A program made the translations under genes and the position numbers. A stretch of 58,295 nucleotides of DNA, from assembly GCA_020724775.1 (NCBI GenBank), contig DYGG01000002.1:1-58295 (forward strand). The letters are read 5' to 3'. Under the pieces are notes generated by a model. That model did not search any database, was not told where the DNA came from, and saw only the letters and a list, made by a program, of their open reading frames with translations. Positions 1 through 9,500 of the stretch are shown here, piece after piece (position 1 is the stretch's first letter; each line of letters begins with the position of its first letter). The stretch is from Ignavibacterium sp. (GTDB taxonomy: Bacteria > Zixibacteria > MSB-5A5 > GN15 > PGXB01).

Positions 1-749
1 TTGCGGTCCCCTTCAAAAATCGACATATGGGTGTGCATCCCGGAGCCGTTCTCACCGATGATAGGCTTCGGCATAAAAGAAGCGTAGATTTCATTTTCGG
101 CCGCTACTTCCTTCACCACAAATCTATAAATCTGAGCAAAGTCAGCCATGACCAGCGCTTCCTGATATTTGAGGTCAATTTCATGCTGACTGGGGGCGAC
201 TTCATGATGCGAGCATTCCACCGGTATCCCCATCAATTCCAGCGCTGCCACCGTTTTCTTCACCACATGCGTCCCGAGGTCAAAGGCGCCATAATCAAAA
301 TAGCCGCTTTTATCCAGCAATTCCGGGCTGGTCTCATCTTTGAAATAGAAAAATTCAATCTCCGGACCGAGATACGCGGTCCACCCTTTTTTGGCAAATT
401 TGCTGAGAATTTTTTGCAGCATCCAGCGGGGGTCGCCGTCGTACGGTTTCCCGTCCGGCATTTGAATATCGCAGAACATCATGGCGGTCTTTTCGCCGCC
501 AATCTCCCACGGTATGACGCGGAATGTGCGGAGGTCCGGAATCGCCATCAGGTCAGATTCTTCGATTCTCACAAACCCCTCAATGGAGGAGCCGTCAAAC
601 GCCTGTCCCCGTTCCAGCACCGTCTCAATCTCCGAGCGCGTAATCGACATCCCTTTCAGCCGTCCCAGGATATCCGTAAAATTCAGACGCACATAATGAA
701 CATCAGCATCATCAATCATTCGCAAGACATCTTCTCTGGTTTTAACCAC
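1..749 (-). CDS. glnA: Glutamine synthetase, N-terminal part (runs off left edge)
   Basis: The first 249 residues of a glutamine synthetase, the ATP-dependent enzyme that joins ammonia to glutamate. The minus-strand reading begins MVKTREDVLRMIDDADVHYV and continues through the N-terminal beta-grasp domain (YVRLNFTDILGRLKGM, then FDGSSIEGF). The catalytic domain follows, with the metal ligand segment GPEIEFFYF and, close to the window edge, GENGSGMHTHMSIF. The start is GTG at 749, chosen because GGAGG lies 8 bases upstream and the protein begins as the family does. The C-terminal part lies outside the window, so the adenylylation site and subtype cannot be judged; the short N-terminus fits a GSI-alpha type. 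A sigma70-like promoter lies just upstream. Confidence 0.95.
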   Translation of the reverse strand, partial: MVKTREDVLRMIDDADVHYVRLNFTDILGRLKGMSITRSEIETVLERGQAFDGSSIEGFVRIEESDLMAIPDLRTFRVIPWEIGGEKTAMMFCDIQMPDGKPYDGDPRWMLQKILSKFAKKGWTAYLGPEIEFFYFKDETSPELLDKSGYFDYGAFDLGTHVVKKTVAALELMGIPVECSHHEVAPSQHEIDLKYQEALVMADFAQIYRFVVKEVAAENEIYASFMPKPIIGENGSGMHTHMSIFEGDR

Positions 750-781
750 AGTCCAATCCTCCAAAGTGGAAATGGATAGCA

Positions 782-810
782 AATCTATGTTTTTTTGACA
801 TTCAGTTCAA
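782..810 (-). promoter_or_regulatory. Putative sigma70 promoter of glnA
   Basis: On the minus strand TTGAAC (810-805) is followed after 17 bases by TAGATT (787-782), about 33 bases before the GTG start of glnA. The match to TTGACA/TATAAT is 4/6 in each box. No NtrC or sigma54 (-24/-12) signature was noticed. Confidence 0.4.
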
Positions 811-1014
811 GATAAAAATTACCCGTTCTGAATATGCCAAACTATACGCACTCTCGAAGAAAGCCAATAACGACTATTTTTGGGTCTTTAACCGCCGCCG
901 GGGTTTGAATTTGGGGCAAAGGGACCGATGCCTCTTGACAAACCGCCTTGAATGATAATTACTTAACAAGTTTATGTCGGAATGGTTTTGCAATCGTCAG
1001 GCTTTCTGAGCAAT

Positions 1015-1911
1015 ATGAAAATCAGCGGCTTTTCATATATTCGCAACGGTTTTGATTACGGCTACCCTTTCTTGCAGTCAATACAGTCGGCGCTTCCGCT
1101 TTGCGATGAATTTGTCATTGCGGTCGGCGATTCGACCGATGGCACCAGAGAGGCTATCGTCAAACTTGATTCGCCCAAGATTCGGATTGTCGATACCGTA
1201 TGGGACGACAATCTGCGTGGGGGCGGGGCAATCTTCGCGCAGCAATGCAATATCGCCCGCGATGCCATCACCGGCGATTGGGGATTGCATATACAGGCTG
1301 ATGAGGTAATCCATGAAAACGACTTAACCCGAATCTATGAAGCGGTCAAGAAATACTCTGATGCCCCCCGCGTGGAAGGACTTCTTTTCGATTTTTTGAA
1401 TTTCTTCGGCAATTACAATTATATCGGCATTACGCGGCGGTGGCACCGGCGCGAAATACGGCTAATCCGGAATAATCGGCTAATCCGCTCCTATCGCGAT
1501 TCGCAGGGATTCCGGATATATCCATCGGAAGCGGCGATGGCGGTCGGTCACCCCGGAAGGAAACTGAATGTCAAACCGACGGGAGCGCCGATTTATCACT
1601 ACTCCTATGTCCGACCTCCGCGTCTGATGCAGAAGAAGGCGCGCTATTTTCACAAGTTCTGGCACGACGACCGCTGGATTGAGGAGAATGTTGCCAACCG
1701 CGATGAATTCGATTATCACCAGGTGGATGCCGTCCGCATGTTTGATGGCACTCATCCCGCCATTATGAATGAGATTATCGCCCGGTCTGACTGGGAATTT
1801 GATGTCAGCCGCATTAAGCCCAACTTCACTGCCCGCGAATGGATTTTGTTTCAGATTGAAAGAATTACCGGTTGTCGTATCGGCGAATATAAGAATTATC
1901 GGCTAATCTGA
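1015..1911 (+). CDS. Family 2 glycosyltransferase
   Basis: A 298-residue cytoplasmic glycosyltransferase of the GT-A fold. It starts MKISGFSYIRNG and shows the nucleotide-sugar binding segment CDEFVIAVGDSTDGTRE, then GDWGLHIQADEV, where Q-A-D-E stands in place of the usual D-x-D metal site. An ATG 33 bases further upstream (982) is also in frame, but the chosen start matches the usual beginning of this group. It stands alone on the plus strand, divergent from glnA, and its end overlaps the end of the convergent CBS protein gene by 9 bases. A TTGACA at 935-940 may belong to its promoter, but no good -10 follows. The sugar and acceptor cannot be told; a role in surface polysaccharide is inference. 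Confidence 0.8.
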   Translation: MKISGFSYIRNGFDYGYPFLQSIQSALPLCDEFVIAVGDSTDGTREAIVKLDSPKIRIVDTVWDDNLRGGGAIFAQQCNIARDAITGDWGLHIQADEVIHENDLTRIYEAVKKYSDAPRVEGLLFDFLNFFGNYNYIGITRRWHRREIRLIRNNRLIRSYRDSQGFRIYPSEAAMAVGHPGRKLNVKPTGAPIYHYSYVRPPRLMQKKARYFHKFWHDDRWIEENVANRDEFDYHQVDAVRMFDGTHPAIMNEIIARSDWEFDVSRIKPNFTAREWILFQIERITGCRIGEYKNYRLI

Positions 1912-3198
1912 TATGGCGTCCCCTACCGACGCTGTATTGTTCTTTAAGCGCGCCCGCACGGTCCGAATCCGCTGTCCCTCAACTTTCTCAATTTCAAATT
2001 GGAAATCTTTCCAGTCCACTTTAGTTCCCGGAGTCGGAACCGAGCCGACCAGGTCATATATCAGCCCGCCTATTGTCTCAAAATCTTCCGTCTCGTAGTC
2101 CAGGTCAAACGCTTCTATCAGTTCATCCACCGACAGTCCGGCGTCAGCCAGCACCGAATTATCCCCCAGTTTGACCAGTTCCGCCTGTTCATAGTCGTGT
2201 TCATCCTGTATGTCGCCGACAATCTCTTCGAGAATATCTTCCAGTGTGACCAGACCGGCCGTTCCTCCATATTCGTCAACCACGATGGCAATATGAATCT
2301 TATTGGTCTTGAATTCTTTAAGAAGGTCGCTGATAATTTTGGTCTCAGAGACAAAGTATGCCCGGCGCAGATACCTTGTTATGTCAAAATCGTTTTCGTT
2401 AATCGGCAGCGGCAGACTGGTGAAGAGGTCTTTTATATATAAGACCCCGGTTATCTTGTCGATACTTTCGTCAAAAATCGGATAGCGTGAGAATCCGTGC
2501 TGGTCGGTTGTTTTCCTTATATCTGCAATGGTAGCGCTCTTGCTCAGGCCGACAATATCAATCCGGGGAATCATCACTTCTCGCACTTCCGTGACATCCA
2601 ACTGGAAGATCTGCCCTATCATTTCCTTCTCTTCATCCTGCATTATCGGTTCCGCCACACCGGCCTGGTCGGCCAGAGATTCGATGGCTCTTTCGATGAT
2701 ATCTTCCTTCTGTTCCTCCGAGACCTTTTCCAGCGACTTGTTGAATGCCCGGTTGTAGAACTGCAAGAAAGGGCGAAAGACAAAATGCGCCAACGCGAAA
2801 AGCCCGATAAATTTTTGAATACCCTCGTCAACCGGCCGCAGGGCGCGTCGCCGGGGAAGATACTCGAGAAAGAAAAGGTACAGGACCCAAGATGACCCGA
2901 TAGCGAGAGCGAGAAGCGGCGCCAGTTTTATGCTGTATTGCCCGGTGAGCGGAAGCACCGCCATTACCGCCAGAAGTGACGAGAGCGCCAGAGTGAGGGA
3001 CTTAATCAAAACCGTCATTTGAAGCGATATCCGCGGATTGGAAGAAACCTCTTTCAGATACTTCTGACTGAACCGTGAAACGCGGGAAGATATCGCTTCC
3101 ATCTGTTCCGGGTCAAGATACGAAGTCAGCGAATGGAGGGAGAATATATAGGCAATATAATTGACAGCCAGAATCAATATAAAGTAAACAAGACTCAT
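1903..3198 (-). CDS. CNNM/CBS-pair/CorC-HlyC membrane protein
   Basis: A 431-residue inner-membrane protein of the HlyC/CorC (CNNM) family. It has several hydrophobic segments in the first 150 residues, a CBS pair (about 205-330; landmarks VREVMIPRIDIVGL, HGFSRYPIF, HIAIVVDEYGGTAGLVTLEDILEEIVG) and a C-terminal CorC_HlyC domain (about 345-425). Relatives are linked to Mg2+/Co2+ efflux, although older databases call them hemolysin-like. The gene is the last of the phoH-pgpH-ybeY group and its ATG overlaps the ybeY stop by 4 bases (translational coupling). Such a protein often follows ybeY in bacteria (CorC/YbeX), which supports the assignment. Transported ion not inferable. Confidence 0.88.
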   Translation of the reverse strand: MSLVYFILILAVNYIAYIFSLHSLTSYLDPEQMEAISSRVSRFSQKYLKEVSSNPRISLQMTVLIKSLTLALSSLLAVMAVLPLTGQYSIKLAPLLALAIGSSWVLYLFFLEYLPRRRALRPVDEGIQKFIGLFALAHFVFRPFLQFYNRAFNKSLEKVSEEQKEDIIERAIESLADQAGVAEPIMQDEEKEMIGQIFQLDVTEVREVMIPRIDIVGLSKSATIADIRKTTDQHGFSRYPIFDESIDKITGVLYIKDLFTSLPLPINENDFDITRYLRRAYFVSETKIISDLLKEFKTNKIHIAIVVDEYGGTAGLVTLEDILEEIVGDIQDEHDYEQAELVKLGDNSVLADAGLSVDELIEAFDLDYETEDFETIGGLIYDLVGSVPTPGTKVDWKDFQFEIEKVEGQRIRTVRARLKNNTASVGDAISD

Positions 3199-3620
3199 CC
3201 TATCCCCACCCGGCTCAAAATGAGTCTCTCACTGATTTCCATGGTTGTCCTTTCCCGCCGCGATTTATGGTCGTATCCCAATAAATGAAGAATTCCATGC
3301 ACACACAAACGGATTATCATTTCCTCAGAAGAAATTCCGTCCTCACGGGCATTGCGGTTTGCCGTCTCGGTGGAAATATAGACCTCGCCCAGTACGGCGT
3401 CGGGTGACGCGTTTGCATCAATGTTAAACGACAGGACATCGGTTGCCTTGTCGATATGGCGGAACTGCCGGTTCAGTCTGCGAATTTCCCGGTCAGTTAC
3501 GAAGATTATCAACACCTGTCCTTCAGGAGGTTCTTCCTGCTCTTCGATTACCTTCGCCACCGCGGCGACTTTTTTGCGGGGGATTCTCCCCCGTGATGAT
3601 TTTATGACCGAGCAGCGCAT
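3195..3620 (-). CDS. ybeY: Endoribonuclease YbeY (16S rRNA maturation)
   Basis: A 141-residue single-strand-specific metallo-endoribonuclease needed for 16S rRNA 3'-end processing and ribosome quality control. The signature HGILHLLGYDH near residue 110 supplies the three zinc-binding histidines, and DVLSFNID and LGEVYIS precede it as in the family. The start ATG shares one base with the stop of the upstream pgpH-like gene (TGATG) and the stop overlaps the next gene, so the genes are translationally coupled. The association with phoH is conserved across bacteria. Confidence 0.95.
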   Translation of the reverse strand: MRCSVIKSSRGRIPRKKVAAVAKVIEEQEEPPEGQVLIIFVTDREIRRLNRQFRHIDKATDVLSFNIDANASPDAVLGEVYISTETANRNAREDGISSEEMIIRLCVHGILHLLGYDHKSRRERTTMEISERLILSRVGIG

Positions 3621-5893
3621 CAGGCTTCATCATCCTTTTTCGGGTATTCGACACGGTAATGGAAGACACCGATAAGAATTTGCACGAAAGCCTCCTTAAT
3701 CTGCGCCAGGTCTTTGAGTGTCAGGGGACACTCTTCCAGTTCACCTGATTGAATCCTGTCGTTGATTATCTTCTGGACGAGGTTGGCAATTCGCGCCGGT
3801 TTGGGCTCCGCCAGGGTGCGGCTTGCCGCCTCAACGGTGTCGGCCAGCATGACGATCGCCGTTTCTCTGGTGCGCGGCCGTGGACCGGGATAACGAAAGT
3901 CATCATCGCTGGCATTTTCTATACCAAGTTCTTTTGCCTTGTTCAGGAAATAGGTCATGGTCATGGTGCCGTGATGTTCTTCAATGAAATTGAGCACCTC
4001 GTCCGGCAGGTCCGCATCTTCTCCCATGATTCTCCCCTTTTTCACATGGGACGCCAGAATGATGGCGGACATGGTCGGGGTGAGTTTGTCATGTTTTGAT
4101 TTTATACCCAGTTGGTTTTCTACAAAGTACTCCGGGATTTCCATTTTTCCGATATCGTGGTAGTAGGCGCCCACCCGGGCAAGGAGGGCATTCGCTTCAA
4201 TCGCCTTCGCCCCCGCTTCGGCAAGACTTCCCACGATTATGGAGTGATGATAAGTCCCCGGCGCTTCCAGCGAGAGTCTTTTCAGAAGCGGTCGATTCAG
4301 GTCGGATAGTTCGAGCAAGGTAATATCGGTGGTAAATCCGAACAGCGACTCAAACAACGGGAGAATGCCGATGGTCAGAAGCGGAGAGAGAATGGCGTTG
4401 GCTAATCCATAACCCATCAGATTGAGCATATCGGAAGGGGGCGAAACCTTGAACGACTCTATCAGATAAATCAAAGCCAGATAAGTTATCGATAGATATA
4501 GAATGGAGCGGAAAAATTCGTTGCGGTGGCGGACCCTCTGGGTCGAATAGCAGGCGACGGTGCCAATTATTATAGTGGTCAGGACTATGCTGAAATTGAA
4601 ACGGTGTAATATCCCCAGAAGCAACGCCAGAATAAAGGTGTTGAACGTTCCAATTTCGGCGTCAAACAGGATGGTCACCAGAATCGAGAAGATCGCCACC
4701 GGAAAGAGGTAAATAGAAAGGTTTAACTTGACTCCGATGAGGTAAATCAAAAGCAGTTCCAGACCATATATCAACAGAAGCGCCAGAATCTTGGGATTGG
4801 AAACATATATCTGATTGTGAAAGTGATACAGATAGAGGTATAAGATGAGAAAGGCGACAATAATAAGAAGCAATCGAGCCAGGACCGGAAGAAACGGTCC
4901 CATCCAGCCTTCCTCCCGCGCCAGCGATTCCATCTGACGGTACATCGACTCCAGAATTTTCTCCTGGCGGGGCGCAATGCGACTTCCGGCACGCACGATT
5001 ACTTCTCCGGCCGCCACCACTTCACTTATGGTCGTTATCGATTCGGCAACCGCTTCTCTTCGGGCGCCCATTTCGGCCGCGTTCAGACTGAGATTAGGAA
5101 TGATAAAATGCCGCCCGATATCATAGTAGAGGTCAACATCAATGGAATCGGTCAAGGAGCGATTATTGAGCGCGGCAAGGAAATTTACGTAAGCCCGGGG
5201 CAGGTCGAGAAGTTTGTCGCGGAGGACAAACAGTTCCCGGTCATCAACGCGCACTATAATGGAGCGGTTTTTTAAGTCGGGAAGCGAATTCAGGTCGGCA
5301 ATAACGCCGTAAAAATAGATATCGTTGCGCATAATATCGCTGACGACATTTTTCAACAACGATATTTCGTTTGACCGGAGCAACCGCCGGACCGCGCCGG
5401 CATCGACGAAGGGATACTGGGCAGTTATGGATGAGACCGCTGCATCGATAAGGCTGTCGCCTCCGTTAAGGGGGCGAGCGCCTCCTTTCTGTTTCTGCAA
5501 TATTACCTTTTCCGCCGAGTCGGCCGTCTTTATGAACTGCTCAAATCGGGCATGGATTGAATCGACGGTGCCTTTGTTATATTCCAGAATTACCGGGATG
5601 GCATCAGCCGCCGCTTTTTTTTCTTCCTGTATTTCTTGGGGCGTTTTGGAAACGGTTATTTGAAAAGGTGCGATAATGTCCTCAAAGGCAATCTCCCCTT
5701 GACGGGGGAAATCGAGCGGGAAGAAGAGATTATCGGCCGGGTAGAGAAGCGCAATCAGCGCCGCAGCAAGCGCCAGCATGATATATTTTTCTATTTTACT
5801 GCGGGTGCCGGACGGCGGCGCCTGACGAGTGACTGCCTTGACTTTGAGAATACGCTTTAACAGCCGTTTCAGCCTTATCAGAAACCGATACAT
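3620..5893 (-). CDS. pgpH: 7TM-HD phosphohydrolase, PgpH-like c-di-AMP phosphodiesterase
   Basis: A 757-residue membrane protein of the 7TMR-HD family. One N-terminal transmembrane helix (about residues 34-52) leads to an extracytoplasmic 7TMR-HDED domain (about 65-310), then a multi-helix membrane bundle (about 325-520) and a cytoplasmic HD domain. The HD residues are seen in YHHSIIVGSLAEAGAKA (about 548) and YYHDIGKMEIPEYF (about 576), with further histidines in ASHVKKG and EEHHGT. Listeria PgpH, a member of the family, degrades c-di-AMP. The gene lies between phoH (9 bases upstream) and ybeY (1-base overlap), a common order. Whether this organism makes c-di-AMP cannot be seen here: no diadenylate cyclase is in the window. 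Confidence 0.9.
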   Translation of the reverse strand: MYRFLIRLKRLLKRILKVKAVTRQAPPSGTRSKIEKYIMLALAAALIALLYPADNLFFPLDFPRQGEIAFEDIIAPFQITVSKTPQEIQEEKKAAADAIPVILEYNKGTVDSIHARFEQFIKTADSAEKVILQKQKGGARPLNGGDSLIDAAVSSITAQYPFVDAGAVRRLLRSNEISLLKNVVSDIMRNDIYFYGVIADLNSLPDLKNRSIIVRVDDRELFVLRDKLLDLPRAYVNFLAALNNRSLTDSIDVDLYYDIGRHFIIPNLSLNAAEMGARREAVAESITTISEVVAAGEVIVRAGSRIAPRQEKILESMYRQMESLAREEGWMGPFLPVLARLLLIIVAFLILYLYLYHFHNQIYVSNPKILALLLIYGLELLLIYLIGVKLNLSIYLFPVAIFSILVTILFDAEIGTFNTFILALLLGILHRFNFSIVLTTIIIGTVACYSTQRVRHRNEFFRSILYLSITYLALIYLIESFKVSPPSDMLNLMGYGLANAILSPLLTIGILPLFESLFGFTTDITLLELSDLNRPLLKRLSLEAPGTYHHSIIVGSLAEAGAKAIEANALLARVGAYYHDIGKMEIPEYFVENQLGIKSKHDKLTPTMSAIILASHVKKGRIMGEDADLPDEVLNFIEEHHGTMTMTYFLNKAKELGIENASDDDFRYPGPRPRTRETAIVMLADTVEAASRTLAEPKPARIANLVQKIINDRIQSGELEECPLTLKDLAQIKEAFVQILIGVFHYRVEYPKKDDEA

Positions 5894-5902
5894 ATGGGGA
5901 CA

Positions 5903-6898
5903 TCATTGTCCCTCTTTCTCCTTTCGATACCCCTTTTCATAACGCTCATAAGCGCGGAGAATTTTCTGCACCAGCGGATGCCTGACCACATCCCTGTCGG
6001 TCAGATAAATGAATTTTATCCCCTCCACTCCGGATAAAATCTTCTGAATGACCACCAGCCCCGATTGTTTCTTATTCTCCAAATCTATTTGAGTAATATC
6101 GCCGGTTATGACCGCGCGCGAGCCCTCCCCCAGGCGGGTCAAGAACATTTTCATCTGTGCCGGCGTCGTGTTCTGTCCTTCATCAAGAATGACGAAGGTG
6201 TTATTTAATGTCCTGCCCCTCATGAAAGCCAGGGGAAGAATCTCTATAATTCCCAGTTCAATCAATTTCTTGATTTTTTCCGCCGTCATCATCTCATGCA
6301 GGGCGTCATAAACAGGGCGAAGGTACGGGTCAACTTTAGCGCGAATGTCGCCCGGCAAGAAGCCCAGCGATTCTCCGGCTTCAACGGCCGGTCTGACCAA
6401 GACAATTCGATTCACCCGGCGATTTTTCAGCGCTGCCACCGCTTCGGCAACAGCCAGATAGGTTTTGCCGGTGCCGGCAGGACCGATGGAGAAGACAATA
6501 TCGAACTGCTCTATCGCCTCAAGATAATGCTTCTGACCAACTGTTTTCGGCTTCACAGCCGCCTTAAATCCGGTATTGTTTCCCGACTGAATCGCCATCA
6601 GTTCCGCCGGGCCTCCACCTTCTTCCTTGACCATTTCGATGGCATAATTCAGATACTGTTCAGTGATAAATGCCCCCTGCGACAGGCGCGCAGTCAAGTC
6701 TTTGAAAAGTCCGACCACCTGTTCCACCTCTTCCGGTTTTCCTTCAATAATAATCTTGTCCCCCCGGGCTACAATCACCGGGGAGAAGGCTTTCTCAATC
6801 AGCCTTAAGAATATGTCGTTCTGCCCGAAAAGGAAGCGGCTGTCCAGCCCCTCAATATGAACCGTGCGCGATATTCTTTCTTCTGTAGATGGTGCCAT
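5903..6898 (-). CDS. phoH: PhoH family ATPase
   Basis: A 331-residue cytoplasmic P-loop ATPase of the PhoH/YbeZ type. An N-terminal KH-like region (about 1-110) is followed by the PhoH domain: Walker A GPAGTGKT (about 140), VLVRPAVEAGESLGFLPGD, and Walker B FVILDEGQNTT, then TRLGEGSRAVITGD. Homologues pair with YbeY in RNA metabolism. The ATG at 6898 is preferred to a TTG nine bases upstream. The gene follows aspS after 23 bases and leads into the pgpH-like gene and ybeY, as in many genomes. Confidence 0.93.
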   Translation of the reverse strand: MAPSTEERISRTVHIEGLDSRFLFGQNDIFLRLIEKAFSPVIVARGDKIIIEGKPEEVEQVVGLFKDLTARLSQGAFITEQYLNYAIEMVKEEGGGPAELMAIQSGNNTGFKAAVKPKTVGQKHYLEAIEQFDIVFSIGPAGTGKTYLAVAEAVAALKNRRVNRIVLVRPAVEAGESLGFLPGDIRAKVDPYLRPVYDALHEMMTAEKIKKLIELGIIEILPLAFMRGRTLNNTFVILDEGQNTTPAQMKMFLTRLGEGSRAVITGDITQIDLENKKQSGLVVIQKILSGVEGIKFIYLTDRDVVRHPLVQKILRAYERYEKGYRKEKEGQ

Positions 6899-6921
6899 AT
6901 TAGACAATTGTTCTCTTTACA

Positions 6922-8742
6922 TTATTCATCGGCAATCCGGAGTCCCAATTCACGCAGTTGCTCGGGGTCGATTTCAGAGGGAGCGCCATCCATTAATGAA
7001 GCCGCCGACGCAGTCTTGGGGAAGGCGATAACATCTCTAATCGATTCGGAACCGGTCATAAGCGCGACAATTCGGTCTAAGCCGGCCGCGATGCCGCCGT
7101 GCGGCGGCGCGCCATATTCCAGTGCCCGAAGCAGAAATCCGAACATCTTCTCCGCCCGTTCATCGGAAATGCCCAGAATATTGAGCACTCTCTGCTGAAT
7201 TTCACGGCGATTGATGCGAATGCTTCCGGAGGCAAGTTCCGAGCCGTTCAGAACCAGGTCGTACTGCTCGGCATGGATCTTACGCAGCGGATGTTCCGGA
7301 CTGCTCAGGGGCAAGTTCGTTTCCTTTGCCTTTTCGAATAGATGAAGGTCTTCCTCCACCGGACTGGAAACTATATTATGCATGGCGTCGAGACGTTGTT
7401 CCTGCTCATTATATTCGAACAGGGGAAAACGGGTCACCCAGAGAAATCTCCATTCATCGGTTTTAATCAAATTTTGAGACCTGCCCAAATGCAGTCTTAG
7501 TTGACCCAGTATCGCTTCCGCTTTCAGCGGCGGAGCCGATATTATAAATACGGCGTCACCCGGGGCGGCTCCGGCTTTTTCACAAATCGCCTGAATCGTC
7601 GCGTCTCCGACAAATTTCGCAATCGGAGATTTAAATTCAGTTTCCAGCCGCAGAATATATGCCAATCCGCCCGCGCCCAGATTCCGGGCGAACTCGGTCA
7701 AATCATCCAACTGCTTGCGCGAATGAGAGCCGCCTCCTTTGAGGCAGAGCCCCTTAACCACCCCTCCGTTGGCTACGGTTTCCTTAAAGATATTGAAGGC
7801 AGAGTCCCGAACCAGTCCGGTAAAATCGCTAATTTCCACTCCGAAACGAAGGTCCGGCTTATCTATTCCCCAGCGATTGATAACTTCGTCATATTCGAAT
7901 CGCGGAAAAGGGGTTATAATCTTTTGATTGAGAATTCTTTCGAAGAGTTCCGCCATTAAGCCTTCAATTACGGCGAAGACATCATCACGGGTAACAAACG
8001 ACATCTCCAGGTCAATCTGGGTATGCTCCGGCTGACGGTCTGCCCGAAGGTCTTCGTCTCGAAGACAGCGCGCCAGTTGAAAATAGCGGTCAAATCCTGA
8101 TATCATCAAAATCTGTTTTAGCAATTGAGGCGACTGGGGCAGGGCATAGAATTTCCCTTTCGACACTCGGCTCGGCACGACATAATCGCGGGCTCCCTCC
8201 GGAGTCGAGCGAATCAGAAGCGGCGTTTCAATTTCGTAAAATCCTTTCGAGGAGAGATACTCCCGTACCACCAGAGCGGCCTGATGACGAATCTTGATTT
8301 TCTCCTGAAGCGGTTTCCGCCGGAGGTCCAGATATCGGTACTCCAGGCGCAAGACTTCAGAAGCGTTAGTGCTGTCTTCTATTTCAAAGGGAGGCGTTTT
8401 TGAGTCCGCCAAGATATGGAAACTATCTACGGCAATTTCTATCGTGCCGGTCGAGAGCGATTTATTCTCGGTCCCATCGGGGCGCTTTCTGACTTTTCCG
8501 ATTGCGGCAACCACAAATTCATTGCGCGCCCGGACAGCGCGCTCGAAGATTTCCTCCGGCACGGTCGAGGGATTCAATACCACCTGTGTGATACCGTATC
8601 GGTCACGAATATCTATAAAGAGCAGCCCGCCCAGATTTCGATATGACTGTACCCAGCCGTTGAGTGTCACCGTTTCGCCGATGTTGGCGTCGGTCAATTC
8701 ACCGCAGGTATGCGTTCTCTTAAGTTCTCCAAGAAGAGGCAA
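6922..8742 (-). CDS. aspS: Aspartyl-tRNA synthetase
   Basis: A 606-residue class II aminoacyl-tRNA synthetase of the bacterial type. It has the N-terminal OB-fold for the anticodon (GWVQSYRNLGGLLFIDIRDRYG), class II motif 1 (FYEIETPLLIRSTPEGARDY), motif 2 (CLRDEDLRADRQPEHTQIDLEMSF), a GAD insertion domain (about residues 300-425) and motif 3 (GGIAAGLDRIVALM). The start is TTG at 8742 with GGAGA a few bases upstream; a stop lies 7 codons further upstream and no ATG lies between. Whether it is discriminating (Asp only) or also charges tRNA-Asn cannot be settled by reading. It heads the aspS-phoH-pgpH-ybeY group. Confidence 0.96.
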   Translation of the reverse strand: MPLLGELKRTHTCGELTDANIGETVTLNGWVQSYRNLGGLLFIDIRDRYGITQVVLNPSTVPEEIFERAVRARNEFVVAAIGKVRKRPDGTENKSLSTGTIEIAVDSFHILADSKTPPFEIEDSTNASEVLRLEYRYLDLRRKPLQEKIKIRHQAALVVREYLSSKGFYEIETPLLIRSTPEGARDYVVPSRVSKGKFYALPQSPQLLKQILMISGFDRYFQLARCLRDEDLRADRQPEHTQIDLEMSFVTRDDVFAVIEGLMAELFERILNQKIITPFPRFEYDEVINRWGIDKPDLRFGVEISDFTGLVRDSAFNIFKETVANGGVVKGLCLKGGGSHSRKQLDDLTEFARNLGAGGLAYILRLETEFKSPIAKFVGDATIQAICEKAGAAPGDAVFIISAPPLKAEAILGQLRLHLGRSQNLIKTDEWRFLWVTRFPLFEYNEQEQRLDAMHNIVSSPVEEDLHLFEKAKETNLPLSSPEHPLRKIHAEQYDLVLNGSELASGSIRINRREIQQRVLNILGISDERAEKMFGFLLRALEYGAPPHGGIAAGLDRIVALMTGSESIRDVIAFPKTASAASLMDGAPSEIDPEQLRELGLRIADE

Positions 8743-8913
8743 TATTTCTCCAATAACCTTATATCATTTATTAATTTAGTTCGGAATATCAAAGCCAGAT
8801 TTTACATTCATTTTCACCAGCAGCGGAAAGTAATGAAATCCCGGAGGCTTGTCAATAGGAACTGTTGTCAATCCAAGAGGTTAATAGATTTGAGATAGTC
8901 TGATTATGTTGAC

Positions 8914-8942
8914 TTGACAAATCGACGAGCGCTTATTAATCT
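8914..8942 (+). promoter_or_regulatory. Putative sigma70 promoter before the EIIA-like gene
   Basis: TTGACA (8914-8919), 17-base spacer, TAATCT (8937-8942), 40 bases before the ATG at 8982. The same pair with the same spacing (TTGACA-N17-TAATCT) occurs upstream of recG in this window, which raises its credibility. Confidence 0.45.
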
Positions 8943-8981
8943 CTTCAGGTTTAATGGCTTGCGGTCGATAAAAAAAACGAT

Positions 8982-9482
8982 ATGAATATTTCGCGATACT
9001 TTAAAGAAGAGTCAATCATCCTTGATTTCAGCCCGGAACTGGAGCCGCCGCCGGACGATTTGAACTCCAGCCGCTGGAAAGAGCGCAACAAGGAGCAGGT
9101 GCTATCGGACCTGGTTGATATTCTGGAAAATTCCGGGAGAACCGGAAATAAGTGCAAACTGTTGACCGATTTCATAAACCGGGAGCGGAAAGCATCTACC
9201 GCTATCGGGCATGGTATTGCTATCCCTCATGTCCGCACCATGCAAGCGAAAGAGTTCATTATCGGCTTTGCCCGGTCAGCGGAAGGAATCGATTTTGGCG
9301 CCCCCGATAATCAGCCGGTGCATCTTTTCTTCATCATGGCGGCTCCCCCGTACGACGACAATCTTTATCTGAAAGTCTTCAAAGCCCTGGCGGAATCCCT
9401 GCAGTATGAGACCTTCCGTAAGGAGTTGATGGAAGCGCAAGCCCCTTACGATATCATCCGCGCCTTTAAGAAGATGGAATGA
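8982..9482 (+). CDS. PTS EIIA (PtsN-like, fructose/nitrogen type) protein
   Basis: A 166-residue cytoplasmic protein with a PTS EIIA type 2 domain. The phosphorylatable histidine is His83 in GHGIAIPHVRT, and AAPPYDDNLYLKVFKALAESL follows as in the family. The first 35 residues (EESIILDFSPELEPPPDDLNSS) are slightly longer than in E. coli PtsN and Pro-rich. No EIIB/EIIC, HPr or EI gene is nearby, so a regulatory role (PTS-Ntr like) is more likely than sugar uptake; this is inference. No clear Shine-Dalgarno is seen before the ATG. Confidence 0.85.
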   Translation: MNISRYFKEESIILDFSPELEPPPDDLNSSRWKERNKEQVLSDLVDILENSGRTGNKCKLLTDFINRERKASTAIGHGIAIPHVRTMQAKEFIIGFARSAEGIDFGAPDNQPVHLFFIMAAPPYDDNLYLKVFKALAESLQYETFRKELMEAQAPYDIIRAFKKME

Positions 9483-9500
9483 GTAACTGATTCAAGAAGT

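Noticed and set aside
27-779. 250-codon plus-strand frame at the left edge
   Set aside because: It is antisense to the clear glutamine synthetase reading on the minus strand and has no family pattern.
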